A stretch of 64,000 bases of DNA, taken from the NCBI GenBank assembly GCA_039000515.1, contig JBCFYV010000100.1:55613433-55677432 (forward strand), read 5' to 3'. Positions 33,958-45,280 of the stretch are shown here, in pieces; the stretch's first letter is position 1, and every line of letters starts with the position of its first letter. The position numbers and the translations under genes were made by a program. A model generated the notes under the pieces. The model saw nothing but the letters and a program-made list of their open reading frames with translations. It had not been told where the DNA came from and ran no database searches. The DNA comes from Timema cristinae (lineage: Eukaryota > Arthropoda > Insecta > Phasmatodea > Timematidae).

Positions 33958-34125
33958 ACATTTATAATATTTTATTATATCATTAGCATTATTTTATAAC
34001 ATTTTATTATATTATTAGCATTATTTTATAAATTTATATACATTAGCTTATTTTAACATTTATTATTATGCTTATTTATACATTATATACAATTTATAAA
34101 TTTTATTATATTATTAGCGTTATAT
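33958..34125. repeat. AT-rich tandem repeat, about 50-bp units, 3 copies
   Basis: ATTTTATTATATNATTAGC followed by ATTATTTTATAA recurs three times with increasing decay. Confidence 0.75.
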
Positions 34126-34130
34126 TACAG

Positions 34131-34400
34131 CCACTGTAGTCTAGTGATCAGTGCTCCTGGCTACAGACTCAGAGGTCCCGGGTTTGATCCCCGGTGCTTC
34201 CAGAATTTATCTGTGAGGCAGTGTTGTCTGTAACTGGGTCAACTCAATCTCATGAGGACAATTGAGGAGCAGCATGAATAAATAAATAGCGACTCGGGTC
34301 TAGAAAACTGAGATTAATGGTAGGATGGTTTGTTGTTTTGAACCACATTAAACCCTCTATACACCTAAAATTGCCACTATCTCCGCCAACAGACGACGGC
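34131..34400 (+). mobile_element. SINE-C, best copy
   Basis: The tRNA-like head has ACTGTAGTCTAGTGATCAGT and B box GGGTTTGATCCCC. The body includes ACTGGGTCAACTCAATCTCA, TGAGGACA and TCTAGAAAACTGAGATTAAT. It ends around GACGACGGC. Confidence 0.8.
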
Positions 34401-34462
34401 AGCTTGTTTGGTATGGCTCTTTTACGGGCTTACATCATGGGGTTTGGGGTTTAAATACAACA

Positions 34463-34688
34463 TCGCGTCTTTTTTATTAATTTGAATTAGACACATATAT
34501 ACTAATCACGCTAATGTGTTAGTTATGAGGAAGGTTAATTTATAGAAAGTGCACCCGGATTTGCGTTCATGGAGAGTTGAAAACCAACCTCAATACGCTC
34601 GACCGGGATTCGAACCCTGATCTCCACGCCATGGGCAGTCTCAGTCTCTTGCGAGAGCTACACCTTAAACCATTCCATCACCGATGAT
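34463..34688 (-). mobile_element. SINE-B copy
   Basis: GGGATTCGAACCCTGATCTC and CCTTAAACCATTCCATCACC mark the head. The tail is partly lost. Confidence 0.75.
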
Positions 34689-34969
34689 GGTAATTATCTA
34701 TAAAATGATAGTAATAAATAGTAGCTTATAAAATATATCACTTTTGTCCACAAATAAAGATGTATATCTTATAGGGTTTGTGTCTCTTCGAATTGTCGAA
34801 GTTGAAGTTCAAATCTACTTAGTATTTGAATTCTCCACCCACAATGACCTTCTCATCTTAAAAACATTTAGAAGTAAAGAAAAAACCTCAATATATTGCT
34901 ATTGCTTTTAGAACAGCTGTTAAACATCATTTTAACATCGACTAGTGACTAAACGATATATTTAATGTA

Positions 34970-35150
34970 AGTGGCCGATGAAGGGGATTTCGGATTTCAA
35001 ATCCCAGTCGGTTCTACTGAGGGTGTTTCTTTTCTCCTAATGGTTTTACACTCTCCTTCTACGCAAACGCGGGTAGATTACCTATGAAATTCTTACTTCC
35101 TCACCTCTAACCCATTAGATTAATTATCATATTATGCATTTAATGGCAAT
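34970..35150 (+). mobile_element. SINE-B fragment
   Basis: CGATGAAGGGGATTTCGGAT, TCAAATCCCAGTCGG and CTCCTTCTACGCAAACGCGG are in order. Confidence 0.65.
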
Positions 35151-35157
35151 TTTTTTT

Positions 35158-35402
35158 AGCACCACGTCTTAATACCATACGGGTTTTACGCCTATGTGTT
35201 AGTTACACTAATGTTTTAAGAATTAGGAAGGTTTAATTTAGAGGAAGTGCACCCACATTTGCATCGAAGGAGAGTTGAAAACCGCTTAGGAAAGACCCTT
35301 CTCAATGCACCCGACTGAGATTGAAACCTGATCCCTCCGTCTTTGCCAGTCTAGTCCAACACTATATTTACGCGTTGTAACATGTGGCCACCGATGCGGG
35401 TG
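35158..35402 (-). mobile_element. SINE-B copy
   Basis: The tail AGCACCACGTCTTAATACCA and ACATTTGCATCGAAGGAGAG precede a head ending GTGGCCACCGATGCGGG. Confidence 0.75.
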
Positions 35403-36234
35403 AATTTAAAAATTTAAAAAGGGTGTTATGTGTAAACAACAAAACCTTATATTTGTCTTTTCGTAGTATTTATTTTAAAATTTGCTTCGTATTTACCTTC
35501 ACATATCCCTAGTGTTTTAAATAAAAAAAATCCTATCAGAATCATTTTATACTTCAGTAGAAATCCTTTGGTCATGTTTTCCCCTTTTTATAAAATAAAA
35601 AAATAAAACAGGAATGTTTCATCACCAAGTTTCAGATGAAATTTTAATATTGGCGTCATTTGTCGCTCAACGCATCCATTCACGGTTAACTCCAACAGGT
35701 CACACGTTTCGAAACCTCGATATAAAAATTCAATAAACATTCTGATTCCACAGACACGAGCTCTAAACGACTTGAAGCGTGTTAAGCACACCATCTCAAC
35801 GAAGAACATTCTCAAATTGACTCTTTTTTGTATCTCTTGTTTTGAAAAAAAAAAAAGCTTTGGCGATAATTCAGTAGCGTGAGGAGGGCAAAGTGAATTG
35901 GATGGGGAGGCTTTCTATTACCCTTTAGAGACTTGAGATCGTCTTTTGTTTGACCTGGTAAGCGGTCACGGGGCCTAACTATTCTATTTATTATTCCTCT
36001 CACGAGGTTTTGGAAACTGGGGACCTAGTGAGTGACCGCTGTTTGAGTCGTGTTCGGGGTGGACGCACTCAGTTTGACCTGATGCTTGTCTTAGTGGTCC
36101 TGTTTTGACAGATTTGGCAGGCTTTTTTCTAATACGGTCTATTAGGGTTTTACAATACCATTTGCCAAGGATTCCCAATTTTATTTGGTCAAACTATGGC
36201 TTGGTAAGTTTTTACTTTCAGATGGGTTAGGCTT
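35403..36234. other. Intergenic DNA
   Basis: Three adjacent minus frames (35588-35815, 35812-36003, 35984-36178) look tempting but have no domain, no signal peptide and no splice structure that joins them. Confidence 0.45.
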
Positions 36235-36238
36235 TTAA

Positions 36239-36605
36239 GGTGCGTCAGAAGGGAGCACGAGTAATTTTACAGTTTTTAAAACATTGATTTATTTTGTCCA
36301 AAAATAAAATTTAAACATCTCTCCAGTAGCAACATAGAGTTTAGTTTTCTGCACATGATAATGTCAACAGTTGTTGAATATCTCTCAAGAGTGTCCTGGA
36401 ATTTGGTCAAAACTTTTTCTCTTTATTTAAAAAAGTTTTGACCACATTTCAAGGCACCCTTGACAGATATTCAAGATCTGTTGATATTATCATGCGCAGA
36501 AAACTAAACTCTATGTTGCTACTGGAGAAATATTTGATTTATTTTGTTCAAAAAAATGTAATGTTTTAAAAACGGTAAATTACTCGTGCTCCCTTCTGAC
36601 ACACC
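36239..36605. mobile_element. Foldback MITE with TTAA target site (piggyBac-like ends)
   Basis: Two arms of about 170 bp are inverted copies, beginning GGTGCGTCAGAAGGGAGCAC and GGTGTGTCAGAAGGGAGCAC. TTAA occurs at 36235-36238 and 36606-36609. A TTAA duplication is the piggyBac hallmark; assignment to that superfamily is inference. Confidence 0.85.
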
Positions 36606-36829
36606 TTAAATACTGTTTTGTACGGCTTTTCAATACGGATGGGTAAATATTCTCAAGAAGGCTTGTATAAAGGCTCTATAATACGGTTTAGTTCCTATAA
36701 TGATACGTATTTAAAGTTTATTTTGAGTTCTACGCATCTTGATCCAAGATTGGAATCCACGCAACTTTTACTTTCAATACACCCGACTAATAAGTCAACC
36801 GCGATCTCATACGTTTTATTATTATTTTA

Positions 36830-37045
36830 TATTTTAACCACCTGTTTGGATTATATGCTTATGTACTAATTACGTTAATGAGTTAGGGATTAGGGATTTA
36901 GAATTTAGAGGAACTGTACCCACACTTGCGTGAAGAGATAATGGAAAACAATTTTGAAAATACTATCATCAGTATAGCTGAACGGAATTCATACCCCAAT
37001 CTGTCCGTCATCAGAAGTCTAGTCTATTGCGAGAGCGAAGCAGAT
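36830..37045 (-). mobile_element. SINE-B copy (old)
   Basis: CACCTGTTTGGATTATATGC, ACACTTGCGTGAAGAGATAA and GTCTAGTCTATTGCGAGAGC follow the SINE-B order. Confidence 0.7.
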
Positions 37046-37049
37046 TCCC

Positions 37050-37835
37050 TGACAAATTTTAAAATTTTAATAATTTCAGTTAAACTGTGGTAATCAAGAT
37101 CGAAACTTTGATGATCTAAAAATTATCAATGACTTTAAATTACCTATAAAATATGATAAAAAAAGATTTTAAGCTTGTAAGTAACTTGTAATGATCTTAA
37201 AATACGAACAATAATTCGTAAATATTATTTTTTATTGTTGTTCCTTCAATAATTATTAGTCTTGAAAATCCAACCATGCAGTAATAATTTTGTAAATATT
37301 ATTAGAATCTTTAAAATTTAGATTAACTTGATAGTTTTACGAAGCAAGTAAAAAATTTTCTCTACAAGGGCTGGCATTAGAGAGTTTCAAACGGAGTTTT
37401 TAATAAAAAAACACAATAATCTTTTTTAGTTGCTTCAAAATTATATTAGTCAATAAAGTGAAGTATATTTTGATCTGTGTGACCTCTGTTTGAGGCCATT
37501 TCTTCCTTAACTCTGGGCCACGAGGCAAACGGAGCCTCATACGATGAGGCACCGACCCTCGATAGACGTGAAAGGTTTTTTTTTTTCTGTCCACATAAAT
37601 GGAGGATGACGAAACTCTACAAGTTAAACAGCGGCCTCACATAGTACTTGATCATAGTGTTCTGTTCCCATTATCTTCTAGATCTTCCTCATTCTGTCGT
37701 CCCTCCGACGGCCTCTTGTCGAATGGATTCTCTTGTATTGCCCCAGAAGAGGTCTTCAGTCCCGCGCGGACCCTCATTAATCGATTTAGAGTTCCACTTT
37801 TATACTTTTACTCCTACCACATCTCATTACTAATT
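37050..37835. other. Intergenic DNA
   Basis: AT-rich, then a less AT-rich patch at 37600-37800 with two overlapping plus frames but no domain. No gene called. Confidence 0.45.
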
Positions 37836-37839
37836 ACCG

Positions 37840-38085
37840 CCTCTGTGGGCTAGTGGTCAGAGCTCCTGGATACTGATACAGAGGTACCAGGTTCTCTGTA
37901 AATCAATGTATTTGGGACGAGGTCAATCTCGAACCTGTGAGAACAAATGAGGAGTTACTTTAAGAAAGAAGTAGCGGCTCCGTCTAGAAAACTGAAGTTT
38001 ATGACCAGATAGTTTGCTATGCTGATCACATTACACTATATATCCACGGAGGTTGGCACTATCTTCACCAACAGACGGTGGCTGA
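37840..38085 (+). mobile_element. SINE-C copy
   Basis: CTGTGGGCTAGTGGTCAGAG, CTCCTGGATACTGA, then GTCTAGAAAACTGAAGTTTA and ACCAACAGACGGTGGC. The B box is deleted. Confidence 0.75.
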
Positions 38086-38097
38086 CGCCAAGGAGAT

Positions 38098-38345
38098 ATT
38101 TCTCACTTCCCATCCCCAGATATTCAACCTTTTACTACGCTAACGTGGTGAGTATGAGAAAGGCATAATGTTTAGAGAAAACTTACCCGCATTTTCATGG
38201 AGGGAGAGTGGAAAACCATTTCAGGGGGAGAGGGGAACCCATTATCAGTACACCCGACCTAGATTCTAACTTCGATCTCCAAGTCATCGACAGTCTAGTC
38301 CACTGCGATATTAGCGCGTTAGACCACGCGGCCGCCTGAAGTGGG
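38098..38345 (-). mobile_element. SINE-B copy
   Basis: GCATTTTCATGGAGGGAGAG, CGACCTAGATTCTAACTTCG and GTTAGACCACGCGGCCGCC are recognisable. Confidence 0.8.
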
Positions 38346-38349
38346 TAAA

Positions 38350-39125
38350 CAGATAAGTTCTCGGACGAGATTCCAGCACGTCCGACTTAGAAACGAACCG
38401 GATCTTGGGGCCGGCCGATATCTCATTCAACCGCGATGATATCCTATTTTTGGGGGGCGGGGGGGTGTATCGGGAGATTGGTTGAACCCGAGGGTTCTGA
38501 CCCTTTCAAATAGCTCTAGCTCCATTTCAATGAGAAAGATAAAGAGAAACGTTTTGTTGCTTATTCTGTCCTCTAACCCCCCCCACCCCCATCGCCTTTC
38601 CCGTAATAACACGCGCGCCACTTCTTGATCAATCTGTGATTGGCCGCGTTCTTCTCTTGATGGTCACCGCAAACTGCAGCTATACTACATTCACGGTAAG
38701 CTCAACTCTTTTAAAGGAACTAAATACTCTTTAATATGGCATTGTGAGGTCCAGAAATTTCCGTGGTCCGGAACGTTTTGAAACTACCGCCATTAGTATG
38801 AGGGACGGCCACTAGGATGGTGTTATTATGCTGATCGTCCACTAGGTCGGTAGGGCGAAGCGGCGTGCCACCCCCTCCTCTCTCAAATAAAATGCATGTA
38901 AATGAATGAAGCCACCCCCCCCCTCCCCCTCCAATAGGGCGGTAAATCGAAGCGCGTCAGAGCCACTCTGGAAAAAGTCTGTGACTTGTTAAGTTCGGCG
39001 CCTGGTTACTCCGCTATACCGACCCAATGGACGGGATAAGAGGATCGGAATTCATTGGTTTCGGGAATCTTAAAATGCCCTCGGATTAATTCGTAGTCAA
39101 TCAAGTGAGACATTATCAACAGATC
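38350..39125. other. Intergenic DNA, partly GC-rich
   Basis: Contains G and C homopolymers and an inverted CCAAT (GATTGGCCGCG, about 38637). No coding frame is convincing. Confidence 0.45.
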
Positions 39126-39131
39126 AGCAAT

Positions 39132-39857
39132 ACAGTCAACAGGTGTCCATTAGTTTTGGATCTTTAGAACAGAATACCAGTAAACAGTCAACAGGTGTCC
39201 ATTAGTTTTGGATCTTTAGAACAGAATACCAGTAAACAGTCAACAGGTGTCCATTAGTATTGGATCTTTAGAACAGAATACCAGTAAACAGTCAACAGGT
39301 GTCCATCAGTTTTGGATCTTTAGAACAGAATACCAGTAAACAGTCAACAGGTGTTCATCAGTTTTGGATCTTTAGAACAGAATACCAGTAAACAGTCAAC
39401 AGGTGTCCATTAGTTTTGGATCTTTAGAACAGAATACCAGTAAACAGTCAACAGGTGTCCATCAGTTTTGGATCTTTAGAACAGAATATCAGTAAACAGT
39501 CAACAGGTGTCCATCAGTTTTGGATCTTTAGAACAGAATACCAGTAAACAGTCAACAGGTGTCCATCAGTTTTGGATCTTTAGAACAGAATACCAGTAAA
39601 CAGTCAACAGGTGTCCATTAGTTTTGGATCTTTAGAACAGAATACCAGTAAACAGTCAACAGGTGTCCATTAGTTTTGGATCTTTAGAACAGAAATACCA
39701 GTAAACAGTCAACAGGTGTCCATTAGTTTTGGATCTTTAGAACAGAATACCAGTAAACAGTCAACAGGTGTCCATTAGTTTTGGATCTTTAGAACAGAAT
39801 ACCAGTAAACAGTCAACAGGTGTTCATTAGTTTTGAATTTTTAAAACAGAAGACCAT
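39132..39857. repeat. 52-bp tandem array, about 14 copies
   Basis: The unit ACAGTCAACAGGTGTCCATT, AGTTTTGGATCTTTAGAACA, GAATACCAGTAA repeats with few changes (ATT/ATC after TCC is the main variant). The final copy is degraded. Confidence 0.97.
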
Positions 39858-40222
39858 AAAGGATAACTGATTATTTTATTATCACTACCGAATAAAATAC
39901 TTCCTTCTATTTGATCAAAATGTTGGTCTAATTTTTTTTTTTTTAGAACCATCCCCTACCCTATTTTTCATCCCTTTATTCTCCCGAGGTAAATTTATCC
40001 TGTGGTATGATTAATGATCAAATGTTTCATCTCAGCGTAAAAAAAAAAAATCTCCAGATTGGAAACAGCTTCCAGTACCCTAATTTGGGCTCCCTAGCCT
40101 TACACAACCCTTCAATTGATTGATAACGCAATACTACCCCCCACTACCCCTTTACTTACCCCTCAAAATGTATAGAGTATAATGAATAATTACAAAAGGG
40201 GAAGAGAGGAAGTGTTTTATAG

Positions 40223-40224
<2 letters not shown>

Positions 40225-40266
<42 letters not shown>
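40225..40266. repeat. (AT)n microsatellite
   Basis: About 20 uninterrupted AT dinucleotides. Confidence 0.9.
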
Positions 40267-40375
40267 TCATGCATTGTGAAATTAATAATAAAAATTATTG
40301 ATTACTTGAGAGCATCCGCTTCGGTGGTTGAATTGTCTAAGGCGTCAGACTCACTATTTCATTCTAGTAATATTT

Positions 40376-40515
40376 TTAGCTACGTATCTCACCATCCGTT
40401 CGGGTTATACTCTGTATATGATAGTTACGTTAATGAGTCAGGGATGAGGAAGTTAGAATTTAGGGGAAGTGTGCCCGCATTTGAGTGTAAAAGAGTGTGA
40501 AACGATTATCCCAGG
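40376..40515 (-). mobile_element. SINE-B 3' half
   Basis: TACGTATCTCACCATCCGTT, CGGGTTATACTC and GCCCGCATTTGAGTGTAAAA match. A separate SINE-B head fragment on + lies at 40318-40352. Confidence 0.65.
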
Positions 40516-40781
40516 ACAGGTCAAGGTTACGTCATTGAGAACGGCACTTACCCATCAAATTGGGTAATTTTTAGTTTAGATCATGTTTTTCATTTTATTT
40601 TTTATAATATTTTATGATTTCTATACTTTATTTTCACTGAAATCATTGATTTTTTTCATCTTTTAGACCATGAACAGTTTTTAATTTTTTTAAATGTACA
40701 AATACAATAACATAAACATCTACAACAACAAGGAAAGTTATTATTTTATTGTAAATCTAACAAAATATTTTCGTACAGTAA

Positions 40782-41010
40782 TAATATTACAAACCCTTCC
40801 TTCACCTCTGACAAGACGTGTATTAATCACAACTTGTGAATGTGTGGAGTGCCAGGCCTCCACCGTGGTTCGGATCCCACGTTAAACTGTAGGTCCTCCA
40901 TTTCATCTCACAATCACCCTACCATTACACATTAGCATGAGTGCGTATAGCCCGAACGGGTAGTAAGACGCGGTGTTATAATAATAATAATAATAAATAA
41001 TAATATTACA
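40782..41010 (+). mobile_element. 5'-truncated SINE-A with 10-bp target-site duplication
   Basis: The copy starts inside the body (AACCCTTCCTTCACCTC). TAATATTACA flanks it at 40782-40791 and 41001-41010. Confidence 0.88.
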
Positions 41011-41424
41011 TATTTTTTTTAAAAAATTACATACTACTGCGTTAGATGCACTATTCAAGTCCAGAATGATTGTCTTTAACATAATTTCTTATTCTGACCT
41101 TTTCACACAAATTATGTATAGTATAATATTTTATAATCTAATCTAACGTATTTTATGATAAAGTACATTATAATGTTTTTCTTCATTTATTCAGTCTTCA
41201 TCTTCATCATTAACTTGACCTTGAAAAGGGCACTGACAGATTGTGATTGTGTGAAGATAAAAACAATGCACGTTGCGAATAAAGCCGTACAATTGCAGGG
41301 TTTTATTTTTCTTTGAACATAAATTAAATTTTACTCGTTCTAGAGTAAGAACAAGTTTTGATACTGAAGATACTTATTTATCGTTATCTTCAGATAGTTC
41401 TGAATCCTTTAGTAATACAAAAAT

Positions 41425-41712
41425 TATTATTATTATTAGCGCCGCGTCTTACTACCCGTTCGAGTTATACGCACTTACGCTAATGTGTAATGGTAGGGTG
41501 CTTGTGAGATGAAATGGAGGACCTACAGTTTAACGTGGGATCCGAACCACGGTGGAGGCCTGACATTCCCCACATTCACAAGTTGTGATTAATACACGTC
41601 TTGTCAGAGATGAAGGAAGGGTTTGGCAATCAGATAAATCTGTGCCGGGACCGAGGATTGAACCCCGGACCCCCAGCACAGAAGTCTGACACCTTACCCC
41701 TAGACCACCAGG
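41425..41712 (-). mobile_element. SINE-A, full length
   Basis: The (ATT)n tail, GCGCCGCGTCTTACTACCCG, the body and the head ending GACCACCAGGT are complete. It seems inserted next to an older inverted tail (ACAACCCGGACGGTTAG at 41731). Confidence 0.9.
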
Positions 41713-42426
41713 TGTAATTAGTAGACAAATGTACAACCCGGACGGTTAGTAACTAAGCCGTGACTTGTGAAAATTAAAGTAAAGCCTCTTCGTATTCCCC
41801 CTTTCCTCCTTTCCCCCTCGTATTAAAAAAAAAATCAATGCTTTCGCCGACGTTTTGCTTACCGCAAAGTTGTGTAAGCAGAGAAAAGATCAGAGGGAGG
41901 AGTAAAGAGAATGAGAAGATAATGTTGTTGATAAGCAGGTACATTGCCTCTCTCTCTCTCTCTCTTTCTGCCATCCTACTTCTCTTATCATACAGGAGTG
42001 ATTGATGAAGAGGGGAAGAGAGGGAGGGAGAGGTGTTTGCCTAGACATCGTTGAAAACTGCTCATTTCATCTTCATCCGCGCCGCGAGCGAGTTTTGAGG
42101 GTGGGTGAGCAAGCAGTCTCAAGGTTCGATCATTGTTATAAGATGAGGCGGGGGGGGGGGGGGGGGAACTACTTATAGGGAGCGAGGGGACTAATTTAAA
42201 TATAAAGCGAGTGTTGGTTGAAAACTCTTCTCGACAGTCATCAATTGGAAGATAATACACCATGTTTCCTTTGCATCTTTAGCGTAATAAAAGGTTTAAG
42301 AATATTAGTACTTAATCATAAATGGTTCATAAAGGAATATGTTTGTACCGTAACAAGTTTTGACATGCATTATATTCATTTATAAATACCTTTTAAATAA
42401 GGGTTGTACATTAGAGTCTTTTTAAT

Positions 42427-42654
42427 TTGGAATCCAAAGGATATCTAGAAACATTCGAACTAACCATTTTTATGAGTATCTACGCAGTTGGTACAAAATA
42501 CACACATTACTCAAATTCTTTCAAAGTTTCAGTTTCTCGTTCATGGAATACCCTAACCAATGATGTAAAGAAATTAGAATGGAATGGTTTCAAGCGAAAA
42601 GTCGCAAATAAGCTGCGTGTGGAAGCTCATTCTTGAGATTGAGATGGGTGAGAC

Positions 42655-42701
<47 letters not shown>

Positions 42702-42867
42702 AGCGTGGTATGTAATCCTTGTGTATTTTAGCTCTAGTTTTTTTCCCCTTTTTTTTAAAATACTTTTTGTGTGTTTTTTATATACATATTATTTTGTTAA
42801 ACTTCAGTTTAATTGTATTGGCTAAGTGTAAGAAAAGGCAGTAGCCTTAACTTCGCCATTAAAGTCG

Positions 42868-42918
<51 letters not shown>

Positions 42919-42920
42919 AA
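42427..42920 (+). mobile_element. LINE 3' end with (ATT)n tail
   Basis: An open frame to 42636 ends SFKVSVSRSWNTLTNDVKKL, then WNGFKRKVANKLR and a stop. It resembles the 'LWNSLP ... FKRKLK' C-terminus of many insect and other LINE reverse-transcriptase proteins. A (GT)n run (42657-42692), an AT-rich 3' region and (ATT)n complete the 3' end. The 5' part is missing. Confidence 0.7.
42657..42705. repeat. (GT)n microsatellite
   Basis: About 18 GT dinucleotides followed by a short GC/GA run, inside the LINE 3' region. Confidence 0.9.
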
Positions 42921-43333
42921 ATCAATAACCTCAAATATGCTATAAAATACACACATACACAATAAATAAATACATTTAAAAAATAAGAAAAATGTTAACA
43001 AAAAATTATAAAAATTTGGAAAAATTCATATACAAAGATTGCAGTCTTAAAATCATTGAGAGCGCGCAAAATGAAAGCTTACCCCTTCCATGCTGGGCGT
43101 CACGTGACTACATTGTCTCACAGAAGCTATGAAAGCCAAGCCAACGCATCCCCTGTCTTAGGCAACCCACTCGCCACCTGTTTATAATTCCCCGTTTTCT
43201 TTTTTTTTTTTTTACTATGCATCAAGAATTCTAACTTTATTTGACATTATTGGCGTATGGGCGGGGGGGGCGGAGATTTAATAAGTATAGTTAAGTTTAA
43301 TTTGAGATAAGTACAAAATATAACTATTTAACA

Positions 43334-43573
43334 ATGGTGTTAGACTTCTGTACTGGGGGTCCGGGGTTCAATTCAGATTTATCTGATTGCCAAACCCTTC
43401 CTTCACCTCTGACAAGACGTGTATTAATCACAACTTGTGAATGTGGGGAATGCCAGGCCTCCACCGTGGTTCGGATCCCACGTTAAACTGTAGGTCCTTC
43501 ATTTCATCTCACAATCACCCTACCATTACACATCAGAGTAAGTGTATATAACCCGAACGGGTAGTAAGACGCC
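43334..43573 (+). mobile_element. SINE-A, slightly truncated head, no (AAT)n tail
   Basis: Starts GGTGTTAGACTTCTGTACTG, includes B box GGGGTTCAATTC, then the standard body and ACCCGAACGGGTAGTAAGAC. The usual tail repeat is absent. Confidence 0.85.
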
Positions 43574-43837
43574 AGGCTTCGAATTATCCAAATATTCGCA
43601 CACAAAATTAGAATTAAATGGTGTTTTTTTTACCGTTGATTTAAATAGGAATTTTATGGGGAATGATGGTGGTTTGGAACTAACCAATGTTGAACTAGCC
43701 AACTCCTACTTTATATTAATCTAAATTATCTCTAAACAAATACAACTATATTAATTTGTTAGGTTTTATTTCCCTCGTTATATTTCAAGTTATCTTCGTG
43801 TTTTGGTGAGTGCTACATTTTTATGGGAAGATACGTT

Positions 43838-44100
43838 TTTTGAAAATACAAATATCTTTTTTTAGGACACCATTGTTAACATTTTATAATACTATTGGTG
43901 CTAGTTATAGGTATTGGTAATATATATCGAAAGTGACAGCTGCGGATCATATGACTAGACGTATGAATATGTGAGTTTTAGCTACAGGAAGCAACAACAG
44001 AACCATAATAAAACAAGCATGTGTTGTAAAAGAATCATCGGTACATCTGAACGGGATTCAAAGCCTGATATCTCAGTCAATGCCTACTAGGATTAATGTA
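43838..44100 (-). mobile_element. SINE-F with B-box-like head
   Basis: Minus strand: TTTGAATCCCGTTCAGATG at the head side, then TATTCATACGTCTAGTCATA, CAGCTGTCACTTTCGATA and a TTTGTATTTTCAAAA end. Confidence 0.65.
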
Positions 44101-44214
44101 AGTAGTTTTATCGCCCTGTAATGATCAGCTGTTTGATAGCTGAGGGATAATCAATATTTTTATTTGATATCATTCAATTTACTTTCCATCCATTACTGTT
44201 TCCAGTCTGTGGTC

Positions 44215-44460
44215 AGTTTTTTTTTATTAAAGCCGTATATTTTCCACTATCGGCCTGTTAGGCCTGTCGTAGCTTCATATTACTTATAATATAACTTAAG
44301 ACTAGGACAGGAACAACATCCAGTCCCCAGGCCCATTAATTCATCACTATGAAAGTGTAAACACACATTTCACCAATGATATATTTTTCAGCTACGCCGG
44401 GAATCGAACCCGTGATCGTTATCGCAGTAGACAGACCGACTTAGCTAAGGTGTCGGATTT
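44215..44460 (-). mobile_element. SINE-D copy
   Basis: The head on the minus strand has TTAGCTAAGTCGGTCTGTCT and B box GGGTTCGATTCCCGG. The body has GGGGACTGGATGTTGTTCCT and GACAGGCCTAACAGG. Confidence 0.8.
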
Positions 44461-44498
44461 GATATAATTTAATTGCCTTCAGTAAATTAATATAATAT

Positions 44499-44742
44499 TT
44501 AGCACCGTGTCTTACTACCCGTTCGAGTTATACGCTTTAAGTACTAATTACGTTAATGTATTAGGAATTGGGAAGGTTTAATTAGAGGAAGTGAACCCGC
44601 ATTTGCGTGGAGGGAGAGTGGAAAACCATTTAGGAAAAGCCACCCCCTGTTCACCCGACCGAGATGCGAACCTCGATCTCCCCGTCCTCAGCAGTCGAGC
44701 TAAACACGACAAGCGCGTTAGTCAACTACGCCACCGAGGCGG
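44499..44742 (-). mobile_element. SINE-B variant, complete
   Basis: The tail AGCACCGTGTCTTACTACCC, the block GCATTTGCGTGGAGGGAGAG and the head TCAACTACGCCACCGAGGCG are nearly intact. Confidence 0.9.
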
Positions 44743-44867
44743 GTAGTAAATTAAGGCCTACTCCAATAAAAAAACTGACCTTACTCAAGGTGAAAATTAT
44801 CTTTACTTACCAATGCATCCATCACTATATATTTCATTTAAATTAAATTAAATGATCTGATTCAATG

Positions 44868-45075
44868 GTTGCACGGTCTAAGAGGTCACTCTTTCAATAA
44901 ACTTGACTGCTGATGACTGGTAGATCGGAGTTTGATCCTGGTTAATTGTAATGAAGGCGTTTTTGCCTAAATGGTTTCCCGCTCTCTCCACGTAAATGTG
45001 GGTACACTTCGTATAATTTAACCTTCCTCATTCCTAAACCATTATAGAAATTAGTACATATGTGTATAGACTTAA
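44868..45075 (+). mobile_element. SINE-B copy
   Basis: CAATGGTTGCACGGTCTAAG, TCGGAGTTTGATCCTGG and CTCTCTCCACGTAAATGTGG are ordered; the tail is decayed. Confidence 0.75.
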
Positions 45076-45247
45076 CGATAGCTAATATTTATTAGCAATA
45101 GCTATCATATTACCCTTACAAAATACCTAAAAAAAAAGCTAAATATTTATTTAACCAATTCACCAATTTATTATTTCCCGAATCTATGATAAAAATATTT
45201 TTCTACGCTCCATAATTCTTTCGTTTTTGTATGAAAATTGTCAAGGA

Positions 45248-45253
45248 TTTATT
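45248..45253 (-). terminator. Polyadenylation signal of the ropporin-like gene
   Basis: AATAAA on the minus strand begins 28 nt past the TGA stop, a normal place for a poly(A) signal. Confidence 0.6.
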
Positions 45254-45280
45254 TGGGTAAAATAAAAACAAAATAACAAG

